From NCBI GenBank assembly GCA_963817435.1, contig CAWFNY010000002.1, positions 310,001-374,000 of the forward strand: DNA of 64,000 bases. Reading direction: 5' to 3'. The notes under the pieces are model-generated. The model had not been told where the DNA came from. It saw only the letters and a list, made by a program, of their open reading frames with translations, and made no database searches. This document shows positions 8,000 through 17,313 of the stretch, one piece after another. The position numbers and the translations under genes were made by a program. Every line of letters begins with the position of its first letter. Within the stretch, counting starts at the first letter, position 1. Source of the stretch: JADJOM01 sp963817435 (lineage in GTDB: Bacteria > Gemmatimonadota > Gemmatimonadetes > Gemmatimonadales > GWC2-71-9).

Positions 8000-10279
8000 A
8001 TGGCAGTCGCGGCAGCATCGGAGCGGAAGCATCGATTCGGCTGGGCATTTCCCCTGATCTGCTGCCTGCCCGCCGTCGCCGCGTGCGGGAACCAGGGTCT
8101 GATTCTCCCCGAGGACGGAGAACCCGCCTCCCTGGTGATTCTGGAAGGCGACGGTCAGGTGGACACCGTCGGCCAGGTGCTGCGGGACTCGCTCGTCGTT
8201 CGCATCACCGATCGCGGCAATCGGCCGATCACGCAGCAGGAGGTGCGGTTCCTCGCCCCCCCGAGTCTGACCGGGGCGCGCGCGATTCCCGCAACGGCGC
8301 AGACCGACGCCGATGGGCGTGCGAGGGTGCGATGGGTGCTGGGCACCATCCCGGGTCCCCAGTCCCTGCAGGCCCGTGTCACCGGCCCGAAGGGAGAGCT
8401 CACCGCCGACTTCCATGCCGCCGCGGTTGTCGCGGCCGCGGAAACCATATTCGCCGTCTCCGGTGACTCCCAGATCGGCGTCGTCGCCAGTGATCTCGGC
8501 CAGCCCCTCGTCGCCGTAGTGACGGATCGCTACGGCAATCCGGTCAGTGGCATCACCGCGACCTGGAAAGCGGTCGGCGGCGGAAGCACGAGCCCCACTA
8601 CCTCCATCAGCGGCAGCAACGGCCAGGTGACTGCGCGCCGGACCCTCGGCTCGACACCGGGTTCACAGCAGACCGTCCTCACGGCACCGGGCCTCAAGGG
8701 CTCGCCCCTCGTCTTCGTGCATATCGTGACTCAGGGCCTCCCCTCGAGCCTGATCGCGGAATCGGGGAACAATCAGAGCGGAGTACCGGGACAGCCACTG
8801 GCGAATCCGATCGTGGTTCGCCTCACAGATGCATTGGGCAATGGCATCGGGGGGCGGGCGGTCACGTGGCCGGTTGTCACCGGCGGCGGGACCATCACCT
8901 CGGCCAGTACCACGACCGATGTCACTGGCCGCGCCTCCGCCAGGTGGACGCTGGGCCCGCTCGCCGGAGCCAATATCGTGGTTTCCAGCAGCAGCGGGTT
9001 CACCGCGACATTCACCGCCAGCGGCAACCCCACTCAGCCGACAACAATCTCGGCGAACTCTCCCATCCAGTCGAGCGGCGCGGCCGGCGGCGCGGCGAGC
9101 CCGGCACCATCAGTTCGCGTCACCGATGCCCAGGGCCGGCCGGTGACAGGGGTGGTGGTGACCTTCGCGGTGACGGGCGGCGGAGGCAGCGTGGTGCCCT
9201 CCACGACCGCTACGGACGCGACCGGCACCGCGACGGTCGCCCTCTGGACCCTCGGGACCCAGACCGGCACCAATACCCTGAGCGCTTCGGCCTCAGGCGC
9301 AAGCGGTGCGCTCAGCGGCAGCCCGGTGCGGTTCACCGCATCGGCGGCCGCGGGGACGAGCAGCCGCCTGGCGATCACCACCCAGCCCTCGTCGGCCGCC
9401 GTCAGTGGTGTGCCGCTGACGCAGCCCCCCAGCGTGCAGTTGCAGGACGCGAACGGCAATGACGTTGGCGGCAGCGGAGTCGTCGTCACGGCGACGCTCG
9501 CCGGCAGTCCGGCCGGCGCCAGTCTCTCCTCCGCGATCGCCACGACTGACGTCGGCGGGACCGCCACCTTCACCGGGTTGACGCTGACCGCACCCGCGGC
9601 ATCGTACACCCTGCTGTTCACCGCTCCCGGCCTCACCGCGGTCACCTCGAATCCTGTCGACCTGCAAGGCGGCACCACGCCCCAGAGCATCAGCGTGCTC
9701 GTCCAGCCGTCGGCCAGCATCGTCAACGGCGGGACGTTCGCTGTTCAGCCGGCCGCGCTGGTAGTGGATCAGAACAGCATTCCGGTGAGCGGGGCCAGCG
9801 TCACCGCCTCGGTGGCATCCGGTGGGGGATTGCTCGGAGGGCAATCGACGATCAGTACCGATGCCCTCGGCATCGCGACCTTCAGCAATCTTTCGCTGAC
9901 CGGCACGGTGGGCAGCTACACCCTGCGGCTGTCGGCGGGAGGGCCATCGGTGGTCACCACGGCGATCAGCCTCACACCTGGCTCGGCCAGTGCGAGCCAG
10001 ACCACCGCGAACGTTCCCAGCCGGGGCAACGCCGGTCGCAGGACGGTCATCTCGGTGCAGACCAGGGATCAGTCGGGCAACGACCTCTCAACCGGCGGGC
10101 ACACGGTCGTGATCACGGTGACGGGGAAGAATCCGGCCGGACCCCTTGTCGCCGCCGACAACGGGGACGGCAGCTACACGGCGTCGTATACGCCGAGCCG
10201 GAAGGGGAACGACGTGATCGCCATTACTCTCGATGGCGTGCCCATCGCAGGCAGTCCCTACCCCAGCGATGTCCATTAG
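8000..10279 (+). CDS. Surface lipoprotein with tandem Big_1 Ig-like domains and a C-terminal filamin-type domain
   Basis: A 759-residue exported protein, probably anchored to the outer membrane. The N-terminus has a basic stretch, a hydrophobic core and the lipobox AVAAC. About six repeated Ig-like modules of roughly 95-105 residues follow (near 45-145, 148-245, 250-343, 348-450, 455-555 and 560-660). Each has a V-x-D-x-x-GNP/NG-x-P-V-x-G turn and a T-D-x-x-G-x-A strand, as in invasin/intimin Big_1 domains. The last 95 residues differ: DNGDGSYTASYTPSRKG and GSPY are typical of filamin/ABP280 repeats. The ATG is preceded by GGGAG. An adhesive or structural role is likely; the ligand is unknown. 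Confidence 0.85.
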   Translation: MAVAAASERKHRFGWAFPLICCLPAVAACGNQGLILPEDGEPASLVILEGDGQVDTVGQVLRDSLVVRITDRGNRPITQQEVRFLAPPSLTGARAIPATAQTDADGRARVRWVLGTIPGPQSLQARVTGPKGELTADFHAAAVVAAAETIFAVSGDSQIGVVASDLGQPLVAVVTDRYGNPVSGITATWKAVGGGSTSPTTSISGSNGQVTARRTLGSTPGSQQTVLTAPGLKGSPLVFVHIVTQGLPSSLIAESGNNQSGVPGQPLANPIVVRLTDALGNGIGGRAVTWPVVTGGGTITSASTTTDVTGRASARWTLGPLAGANIVVSSSSGFTATFTASGNPTQPTTISANSPIQSSGAAGGAASPAPSVRVTDAQGRPVTGVVVTFAVTGGGGSVVPSTTATDATGTATVALWTLGTQTGTNTLSASASGASGALSGSPVRFTASAAAGTSSRLAITTQPSSAAVSGVPLTQPPSVQLQDANGNDVGGSGVVVTATLAGSPAGASLSSAIATTDVGGTATFTGLTLTAPAASYTLLFTAPGLTAVTSNPVDLQGGTTPQSISVLVQPSASIVNGGTFAVQPAALVVDQNSIPVSGASVTASVASGGGLLGGQSTISTDALGIATFSNLSLTGTVGSYTLRLSAGGPSVVTTAISLTPGSASASQTTANVPSRGNAGRRTVISVQTRDQSGNDLSTGGHTVVITVTGKNPAGPLVAADNGDGSYTASYTPSRKGNDVIAITLDGVPIAGSPYPSDVH

Positions 10280-10500
10280 GGAGCGACCGGCCGGTCGCTT
10301 CCGTCCTCGATCCCTCGCCGATTCATCTTCAATTCATCTTCACGAAACGTAAAGGGACTTTCCAACGGGATTCAATCTTCGGAGCGAAGCATGGCCTACC
10401 TTTGCTGCAGCTATCGCTGGCCGGGTATCTCAACAGCTACTTGATAGGTACGTGCTGCAGGTCCGGACGCTGTCGCTGCACCACCGCCGGGAGGTTTCCC

Positions 10501-11310
10501 ATGGCAACCCGCTTCAGTCCCTTCGACCATTCCACTTCGACGCTTCCTTTACCAGCGACCGGACGTCTGAATGCATGGGAACCATCGCCTGCGCGGTGGG
10601 CCGAGACTGGCGTGGCCCCGCAGTTCGGGGCCAGGCGGGTGCCATCTCCCATCTCGCTGATGCTGGTCGACGACAATCTGCTGCTGCGTGAGGCGCTCGC
10701 GGCGATCATCCAGAGGCAGCCGGGGCTCAGGGTCATGGCGGTCGCGGCAGAGGCCGACGAGGCCCTCCAGAAGGTGCGAGCCTCGAGCCCGGACGTGGTC
10801 ATCGTGGATTACGGACTGGCGACCGCTGACACCCTGCGCCTCACCGCATCGGTGCATGGCGTTGTACCCGCGGCCCGGGTGATCGTCATGGGGGTGGTTC
10901 CCGGGCGGGTCAATGTGGCCGACTATGTGAGAGCGGGGGTATCCGGCTTCATCCTGAAGGGCGCCTCGTCGCAGGAATTCTCCGCGACCATCCGGGCGGT
11001 GGCTGGCGGCGCCGAGGTCCTGCCCGCAGCCCTGACCCACGGCCTGTTCTCGCAGATCACACGCCATGTGGCCTCGAGGAGCGATGCACAGGAGCTGAAG
11101 GTGACGCTTCTGACGCCCCGGGAACGTCAGGTCGTCGGACTGCTCGAGGAGGGGATGAGCAACAAGGAGATCGCCAGGCGGCTGCAGGTCGCCGTGCACA
11201 CGGTGAAGACCCACGTGCACAACGTGCTGGAGAAGTTCGCGCTGCGCAGCCGCCTCGAGCTGGTCGCCTTCACGAGCGCACGGGGCGGTATGAAGGACAC
11301 TCTGCGCTAG
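10501..11310 (+). CDS. NarL/LuxR-type response regulator
   Basis: A two-component response regulator of 269 residues. The receiver domain spans about residues 51-170, with the acidic pair in MLVDDN, phosphoacceptor Asp103 in VIVDYG and Lys153 in GFILKG. The LuxR helix-turn-helix covers about 200-260 (LTPRERQVVGLLEEGMSNKE). The ATG at 10501 was preferred over an in-frame upstream start at 10402 because GGGAGG sits 6-11 nt upstream of it. An unusual 50-residue Pro/Ser-rich leader precedes the receiver domain. No cognate histidine kinase is nearby, so the regulon is unknown. Confidence 0.88.
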   Translation: MATRFSPFDHSTSTLPLPATGRLNAWEPSPARWAETGVAPQFGARRVPSPISLMLVDDNLLLREALAAIIQRQPGLRVMAVAAEADEALQKVRASSPDVVIVDYGLATADTLRLTASVHGVVPAARVIVMGVVPGRVNVADYVRAGVSGFILKGASSQEFSATIRAVAGGAEVLPAALTHGLFSQITRHVASRSDAQELKVTLLTPRERQVVGLLEEGMSNKEIARRLQVAVHTVKTHVHNVLEKFALRSRLELVAFTSARGGMKDTLR

Positions 11311-11340
11311 CTTGTCGCTGGCCGGATGAGATCGGACACT

Positions 11341-11373
11341 CCCCGGGCTCCGAGCAGAGGCACGGGGATTTTC
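11341..11373 (+). terminator. Probable terminator of the response regulator gene
   Basis: CCCCG at 11341 pairs with CGGGG at 11363-11367, with an inner CTC/GAG pairing, and is followed by ATTTTCC. It sits 30 bp after the regulator stop and before the ABC gene. Confidence 0.4.
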
Positions 11374-11413
11374 CGTTCTCAGGCAGAAGGCCGTGGACAC
11401 CGGAGGGCCGGAC

Positions 11414-12112
11414 ATGAACGGGCGCGAGGACGCAATACTCGAGGTCTCGAATCTCGGCGTCACGATCGAGGGCCGGGCCATCATCGAGCATCTGTCCTTC
11501 ACCGTGAAGCGCGGCGAGATCCTCACCATTCTTGGCCCCAACGGCGCAGGCAAGACGGTACTGCTCCGCGCACTGCTCGGACTTATCCCACACGACGGTT
11601 CGATCAGATGGAACGGGGTCACCCGCATCGGGTATGTCCCACAGCGATTGCCGTACATCCGGGATGTCCCGGTGAGCGTCGAAGACTTCTTCGCCCTGAA
11701 ACGGCACGACGGGACCCATGCCCGCGAGCTGCTCCGCGCCGTGGGCCTCGGCGAGCCACTCGCGAAGCAGCGGATGGGCGACCTCTCATCCGGGCAGTTC
11801 CAGCGGGTCCTGATCGCCTGGGCGCTCGCGGGAGATCCCCAGGTGCTCCTGTTCGATGAACCGACCGCCGGCATCGACATCAGCGGCGAGGAAACCGTCT
11901 ACCGGCTCCTCGCCCGGCTGCACCGGGAACGCAACCTCACCATGCTCGTCGTCACCCACGATCTGGCCGTGGTGTACGAGCTGTCGTCGATGGTACTGTG
12001 CCTGAACCGGCAGCCTATCTGCCACGGGCGCCCCGTCGAGGTGCTGACGCCGGACACCCTGAAGAAGATGTACGGGGCCGACGTGATGTATCACCAGCAC
12101 ACCCCTGACTGA
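11414..12112 (+). CDS. Metal ABC transporter ATP-binding protein (ZnuC/MntB-like)
   Basis: The cytoplasmic ATPase of a metal-type ABC importer, 232 residues from ATG 11414 (GGAGGG about 7 nt upstream; an in-frame GTG at 11393 is less well placed). Walker A GPNGAGKT is at residues 41-48. The signature LSSGQ, Walker B VLLFDEP, D-loop and switch His in VVTHD are all intact. The next gene, 5 bp downstream, is an ABC-3 family permease. This pairing is typical of Zn2+, Mn2+ or Fe2+ uptake, but no substrate-binding lipoprotein gene is adjacent, so the metal cannot be assigned. Confidence 0.87.
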   Translation: MNGREDAILEVSNLGVTIEGRAIIEHLSFTVKRGEILTILGPNGAGKTVLLRALLGLIPHDGSIRWNGVTRIGYVPQRLPYIRDVPVSVEDFFALKRHDGTHARELLRAVGLGEPLAKQRMGDLSSGQFQRVLIAWALAGDPQVLLFDEPTAGIDISGEETVYRLLARLHRERNLTMLVVTHDLAVVYELSSMVLCLNRQPICHGRPVEVLTPDTLKKMYGADVMYHQHTPD

Positions 12113-12117
12113 CCCCC

Positions 12118-12882
12118 ATGGACGGATCGCTGCTTCGGAGCCTGGTCGCGGGGATGTTCATCGGCGGTGCCGCCGGATACCTCGGCTCGCTGATGCTCGG
12201 CCGGCGCATGGCCCTGGTGGCCGGCCCCCTGGGTCACCTGACCCTGCCAGGCATCGCGCTGGCGCTGCGCTACGGCTTCGATGTCTCTCTCGGCGCGTTT
12301 CCCTTTGTCATCCTCGGCGTCGCGCTCATCTGGATACTCGAACTCAAGACGAAGCTGCCGATGGAGGCCCTGACGGCGCTCGTCTTCGCCACCGGGGTGG
12401 CGATCGCGTTCCTGTTCCTGCCCGTCGAGCAGGCCGAGACGGCGCTGGTCGGCGACATCACGAAGACCGGCACACGCGATGCAGCGATCTCCATCGCCAC
12501 GTGCGTCCTCCTCATCCTGGTCGTGAACCGGATCTACCCGGCCATGGTGCTGATCAACGTCTCGGAGGACCTCGCCGCCTCCGCGGGGATCGATGTCAAG
12601 CGGCACAACTTCCTGTACCTGATCCTGATCGCCCTGGTCGTCGCACTTGGTGTGAAGATGGTCGGCGGGCTTCTGACGGCGGCGCTGGTGGCGATTCCCG
12701 CGTCCACGGCGCGGAACCTCGGCAGTAATCTGAGACAGTACGCCTGGGGCGCGACCGCGGCGGGAATGCTGTCGGCGGTCATCGGCATCCTGCTGTTCCA
12801 CCTCACGGGGGTCCCGGCCGGACCGCTGATCGTCCTGGTGAGCGCCGGGCTGTTCCTGCTCTCGCTGCCGTTCGCCAGGTGA
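12118..12882 (+). CDS. Metal ABC transporter permease (ABC-3 family, ZnuB-like)
   Basis: A 254-residue inner-membrane permease with seven or eight hydrophobic segments, partner of the preceding ATPase (5-bp gap). The C-terminal half has the ABC-3 pattern VKMVGGLLTAALVAIPASTA, which carries the ATPase-coupling region. It ends just after a long hydrophobic stretch at the C-terminus. It is convergent with the asparagine synthetase gene across 39 bp. Family assignment is good; metal specificity is unknown. Confidence 0.87.
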   Translation: MDGSLLRSLVAGMFIGGAAGYLGSLMLGRRMALVAGPLGHLTLPGIALALRYGFDVSLGAFPFVILGVALIWILELKTKLPMEALTALVFATGVAIAFLFLPVEQAETALVGDITKTGTRDAAISIATCVLLILVVNRIYPAMVLINVSEDLAASAGIDVKRHNFLYLILIALVVALGVKMVGGLLTAALVAIPASTARNLGSNLRQYAWGATAAGMLSAVIGILLFHLTGVPAGPLIVLVSAGLFLLSLPFAR

Positions 12883-12921
12883 AGGGCTGGCCTGCTGACC
12901 GAACAGCGACTTCGCGCGCCG

Positions 12922-14824
12922 TCAGCCGAACAGCACGCCCCGCTGCTCCGCCCACAGGCGGAGGCTGATCCAGCGCCAGATCCTGATCGCGTCGCCGGCG
13001 GCGGGGTTGCGCTCCACCGCGGCCCAGCGCTCGGTGACGGCGGCGGCATTCATGAATGGAAGGTCGCGGATCATCGGCAGTTGTTGCTCCACCCAGGGAC
13101 GGAGCGCCAGCAGCCAGGTCCCGGCTGGCGTCGCGAATCCGATCTTGTCCCGCCGGTCCAATATCTCGTCCGGCACCAGCCCGCGCATCGCCCGACGAAA
13201 CACCGCCTTCTTGGAGCCTTCAGCGGAGATGATGTAGTCCTCCGGCAAGGCGTACACGAACTCCACGAGGGGTGTCGTCAGGAACGGCACCCGGTTCTCG
13301 AGCGAGAGCGCCATCGCGTTCCGGTCCCCGTAGCGGAGCAGCGCCTGCAGCGGGTTCTCCTTCAGCGTGTGGTACAGCATCTCCCGCAGACCGTACGGGC
13401 CCCCGATACGCCACTCGGCCGGAACCTGGACGCCCCGGGCGCCGAACCACGCCGCATCGATCGCCCGCGCGCGGCGGCGCCGGCCGCGGCGGCGCGCGGC
13501 GATGCTGTCGAGCGGTGCGCGCGGCAGCATCTGCCTGAGCAGACCAATGGCCAGCGCCTTCCGGCTGGTGGCGCGCGCCGGGAACCGGGCCAGCCGCCGC
13601 ATCGCCTCGACCCACCTTCCCTGCCGCAGCAGCGAGACCACCCGGCCGATCACGAAGAAGTCGTAGCCGGCGAGCATTTCGTCGGAACCCTGCCCTTCGA
13701 GAATCACCTTCACGCCCCGGTCGCGCGCCGCCTCGAAGACCCGATACTGGGCATAGATCGTCGGCCCGTGAATCGGCTCGCCCTGGAGGCGCTGGAGCCA
13801 GGGATACGCCTCCGGCAACTCCTGCGGGTTCACCATCACCGGGAAGAGCCGAGCCCCCGCGGCGCGGGCCGCGATCGCCGGGTAGGGCCCCTCGGTGATC
13901 GCGGCGTCATCGGTGGCATAGGTGAATGCCTGCAGCTCCGCCGCCGGTCCGAGCAACTGCCGCGCGGCACAGAGCACCGACGACGAGTCGACGCCGCCGG
14001 AGAGCGCGAAACCCAGCGGGACATCGCTGCGCAGGTGCATCCGCATGCTGTCGAGGAACAGCTCGCGCAGCCGGCTCGCGGCGGCGTCGAAGGAGAGATC
14101 CAGCTCGCGGGTGAGATCCGCGGCCCAGTACGCCACCGGCTCCGCCCCATGCGGCGCCTCGAGTGGAAAGGTCCAGGCAGTGACCGGGCAGGAGCTGCTG
14201 CACATCCGCGAACAGCGTCTCGGCGGATTCGTCAGTGTCGTCGTGGTCCAGGAAGTCGAAGAGCCGCCGGGGATTCACCCGGCGGCTGACATCCGGAAAC
14301 TCGAGCAGCGGGTCGATTTCCGACGCAAAGGCGACGCCGCCGGCCGATCGGGCATGGTACAGCGGCTTGATGCCGAAGGGATCGCGGGCGAGAAACAGCC
14401 GCTGCTTCACCGCGTCGTACACCGCAAAGGCGAACATGCCGATGAGGCGCGGCAGCACCGCCGGCCCCCACTCGGCGAATCCTTCGAGCAGGACCTCGGT
14501 GTCGCTGCGGGAGTGGAAGTGGTGGCCGAGTCGCTCGAGTTCGGCGCGGAGTTCGAGGTAATTGCAGATCGCCCCGTTCAGCACCAGCGCGAACCGCCGG
14601 TCGGCGGTGAACATCGGCTGCTGGCCTTCGGGGGAAGGATCGAGGATGGCGAGCCGGCGATGGGCGAGGGCCACGAAGGGGCGCCCCGGTTCGGGCGTCT
14701 CGGGCCAGCCGATGAAGCCGTCCCCGTCGGGGCCCCGGTGCCGCAACTGGTCCGCGGCCCGATGGACCGCGCCCCGGGCGTCGCCGGCGTAGCAGGGCGT
14801 GAGGATCCCGGCGATGCCGCACAT
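12922..14824 (-). pseudogene. asnB: Asparagine synthetase (glutamine-hydrolysing), split by a frameshift
   Basis: It would convert aspartate, glutamine and ATP to asparagine. The N-terminal frame (14824 down to about 14160) has the class II glutamine amidotransferase start MCGIAGIL with nucleophile Cys2, RHRGPDGDGF and a full Ntn-hydrolase domain. The second frame (from about 14170 to 12922) has the synthetase P-loop ALSGGVDSSS and a complete C-terminus ending LWAEQRGVLFG. The frame changes between DLSTR and APHGAEPVAYWA near 14150-14170, consistent with one missing base. Both halves are otherwise well conserved, so this may be a sequence error or a recent mutation. Confidence 0.85.
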
Positions 14825-15237
14825 CAGGCGGCGTGGTCTTCGAGCGTGCTGGCGATCATGCTGCTCCGATTCGCGGACGACTTCGCCGCGATTCCCGGAG
14901 GGCCCTGCATCTCACGGCGGCGGGGCTGGGGGCGGCGTCGAGGCAATATGCCCACGATTCGCGAGAATGGAATTGGTGCTGCCGGCGCCCCTGACGCGAC
15001 GAAGGCCGCTTTCGCGGCCTCCGGCCTTCAGCTTCGGATTGTGGCCGGCGCGTGAAGCACTCCTGAGGAAGAGGTGAGGAGGCTTCAAAAGGCGATATCT
15101 GCGCCCGCAGAAGTCCGGGCCGGATCTCCCGCTCGCTCGAAAGATTCGCGTCGCGTTCGCAGTCTCTTCACTCACAGGCGCCTACTGTAGGGAGTACCAC
15201 TGAATCAGCGATTCACATGCATTCTCGGAGGTGCCTT
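14825..15237. other. Intergenic region without a recognised gene
   Basis: No convincing coding frame is seen between asnB and the DUF3597 gene. A perfect seven-base-pair hairpin with a TTTC loop lies at 15003-15020 (AGGCCGC / GCGGCCT). The right end should hold the promoter of the DUF3597 gene, but no clear -35/-10 pair was identified. Confidence 0.5.
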
Positions 15238-15627
15238 ATGTCAATCTTTGGAAACCTGATGTCCAAGATCTTCGGTCATGGCGAAGTGGCTCCTACGGTG
15301 GTCCCGGTTGAGCCGGCGATTCCGACCGCCAAGATCGGCACCACCGCGCCGGCGGCAACGGCGACGGCAGTGGTCGATGTCGAGGCAGTGCTGACGGCCA
15401 TGGCCGCCAAGAATCCGCAGAAGCTCAACTGGCAGACCTCGATCGTCGACCTCATGAAGCTCGTGGGCCTGGATAGCGGCCTGGCCCAGCGGAAGGAACT
15501 CGCGAAGGAGCTGGGCTACACGGGCAACATGGAGGACAGCGCCACCATGAACATCTGGCTGCACAAGCAGGTGCTCCAGAAGCTGGCGGACAATGGCGGC
15601 AAGATCCCCGCGAACCTGCTGCACTGA
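15238..15627 (+). CDS. DUF3597 domain protein
   Basis: A 129-residue protein of the DUF3597 family, function unknown. The N-terminus MSIFGNLMSKIFGHG is followed by an Ala/Thr-rich linker (about 20-50). The conserved domain (about 55-129) contains NPQKLNWQTSIVDLMKLVGL, a RKELAKELGY stretch and MNIWLHKQVLQKL. The ATG at 15238 has GGAGG 8-12 nt upstream; an in-frame ATG at 15217 is less well placed. No membrane segment is seen. A cupin gene follows 78 bp downstream. Confidence 0.88.
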   Translation: MSIFGNLMSKIFGHGEVAPTVVPVEPAIPTAKIGTTAPAATATAVVDVEAVLTAMAAKNPQKLNWQTSIVDLMKLVGLDSGLAQRKELAKELGYTGNMEDSATMNIWLHKQVLQKLADNGGKIPANLLH

Positions 15628-15705
15628 CCACGACGCCCGGCCGGCCGTCGTGAGCGTCAGGTGCGGCGCTCCGGCGGGCCCGGCCCAGGCAAGGGAGGCA
15701 AGCAT

Positions 15706-16092
15706 ATGACCGGCTACATCGGATCCATCGAAAAGGCGACGCTGAACAACCCCAACTTCCGGCACGTCCTCTACACCGGGAAGCACAGCCAGTTGGTGGT
15801 CATGTGCCTGCAGCCGAGCGAGGACATCGGGAACGAAATGCACCCGGAGGTCGATCAGTTCTTCCGGATTGAAGAGGGTGAGGCGAAGGTCGTGTTCTCG
15901 GGCAAGAAACAGCACCTGGTGCATGCCGGAGACGCGATCGTGGTGCCCGCCGGAACATTCCACAACGTGATCAACACCTCCTCGACCAAGCCGCTCAGGC
16001 TCTACACGATCTACACGCCGCCGCAGCATCCGGACGGCACCGTGCAGAAGACCAAGGCGGACGCGGAGGCGGCGGCCGTCGCCCACCACTGA
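15706..16092 (+). CDS. Small single-domain cupin protein
   Basis: A 128-residue single-cupin protein. Motif 1 is visible as GNEMHPEVDQFFRIEEGEA (metal-ligand pattern H-x3-D/E...E) and motif 2 as AGDAIVVPAGTFHNVIN with the closing His. It probably binds a divalent metal; an isomerase, dioxygenase or sugar-binding role cannot be decided. The ATG at 15706 is preceded by AAGGGAGG. The C-terminus is Ala/His-rich. A strong hairpin follows the stop, suggesting that transcription ends here. Confidence 0.85.
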   Translation: MTGYIGSIEKATLNNPNFRHVLYTGKHSQLVVMCLQPSEDIGNEMHPEVDQFFRIEEGEAKVVFSGKKQHLVHAGDAIVVPAGTFHNVINTSSTKPLRLYTIYTPPQHPDGTVQKTKADAEAAAVAHH

Positions 16093-16108
16093 GGGGTAAC
16101 ACACGCAG

Positions 16109-16144
16109 ATCGAGCGGCCATCCCGAAAGGGGTGGCCGCTCGAT
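16109..16144 (+). terminator. Strong hairpin after the cupin gene
   Basis: A 12-base-pair perfect outer stem (ATCGAGCGGCCA / TGGCCGCTCGAT) continues into CCC-GAAA-GGG, with outer CACGC/GCGTG pairing. It begins 17 bp after the stop. It lacks a T-tract, but its position and stability fit a terminator. Confidence 0.6.
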
Positions 16145-16375
16145 GCGTGCGTGTGCCGGGCAGGATGCGACGCGGCGCAGTCCACTCCCCCGTACTCCAC
16201 CCTTCGAGCGAGTCCCTCTCCCCCAAGGAGCGATAGTGTTCCGCCTCTCATCAGGGCACTTTCAATGAGGGGCACGGTCTCCGCGTCAGGCGCCTGGCTG
16301 CAACCGCCTGACAGGGTGCTCCTCGCGTGACTGACGGCGCGGCAGGATGCCAGAGGCTCAACCGCGGAGGCGACG

Positions 16376-16894
16376 ATGGACGACGACAAGGTGGCGCTGG
16401 ACGAAGCGCGGCGCGACGCACAGCACGCATCGGTCAAGACCCAGATCGAAGGCAATGTGAACGCCGAGATCAAGGGCCGGGCCCGGGCAGCAACGACGGA
16501 GCAGACGGAGCGGGTCGGGCAGGTCGCCGACGAGTTCCGCGGCCGGGCCATCGATGAGACCGTCGCCATCGAGCATGCGATGGCCCGGTCCCGCGCGGCC
16601 GCCCGGACATCGCAATTCATCGACTACGCCTTCTACCTCATCTACAGCCTGCTGGCGATCCGCCTGGTGCTGGCACTGATCTCGGCGCGTTCCACCAGCG
16701 GCTTTGTCCGCTTCATCAACGGCGTGACCTCTCCGCTGTATGAGCCGTTCCGCGGGATCGTGCCCAGTCCGACCGCGGAAGGGGGCTTCACCCTCGCGCT
16801 GCCGGTCGTGGTGGCGATCGTCGCCTACATGCTGCTGCACATGGGGATCAACGGCGTGCTGCGGCTGGCCGCCCACAGGAAGACCACAATCTGA
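16376..16894 (+). CDS. YggT-family-like membrane protein
   Basis: A 172-residue protein with a charged, probably cytoplasmic N-terminal half (1-80, helical, Ala/Glu/Arg-rich) and two hydrophobic segments (about 83-103 and 135-158). Between them, FINGVTSPLYEPFRGIVP resembles the YggT signature in which a P-L-x-P-F-R-x-I-P stretch follows the first membrane helix. The role is unknown; YggT proteins have been linked to osmotic stress and cell division in other bacteria. A short PA2779-like gene follows 22 bp later. Confidence 0.65.
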   Translation: MDDDKVALDEARRDAQHASVKTQIEGNVNAEIKGRARAATTEQTERVGQVADEFRGRAIDETVAIEHAMARSRAAARTSQFIDYAFYLIYSLLAIRLVLALISARSTSGFVRFINGVTSPLYEPFRGIVPSPTAEGGFTLALPVVVAIVAYMLLHMGINGVLRLAAHRKTTI

Positions 16895-16916
16895 CCACGC
16901 ATTCAGGAGAGAGATC

Positions 16917-17295
16917 ATGTTGAAATCCGTCGCAGTCCTCGGGGCTCTGGCCCTCGTCACGCTGGGGATGTCCGCACCCCTCGCCGCCCAGTCACAGAGC
17001 GCCGTGAGCAGCAGTGAACTGGAATCCGCGGTCCTCTCGGCGCCCGCCACCAACCAGGCCACCGTGCAGAACTTCCTGCAGAACGATCAGGTGATCGGCG
17101 TGGCCAACAGCATGGGCGTGAGCACTGCCGACCTGGCCGTACGTGTCAGCACCATGGATGAGGCCTCGCTGAGTCAGGTCGCCGAGCGCACCCGCGCGGC
17201 AGAGGCCGGCTCTGGCGGGTGGAGACCAGAAGATCGTCATCGGCACGACGGCGCTGCTGCTGATCATCATCATCGTCATCCTGCTGGCGAGCTGA
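16917..17295 (+). pseudogene. PA2779-like small exported protein, frameshifted near its C-terminus
   Basis: The protein starts MLKSVAVLGALALVTLG and has a signal peptide ending near LAAQ. A conserved stretch (QNFLQNDQVIGVANSMGVS) then follows. Near 17209-17212 the frame moves by one base. After that shift the coding sense continues as GGDQKIVIGTTALLLIIII and ends LLAS at 17295, the C-terminal membrane segment expected for this family; without it the reading runs on as a His/Arg-rich tail. An extra base is the simplest explanation. RBS AGGAGAG precedes the ATG. It pairs with the C39-like peptidase gene that follows, as PA2779 does with PA2778. Confidence 0.65.
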
Positions 17296-17313
17296 CACCG
17301 GGCCGGGCCGCCA

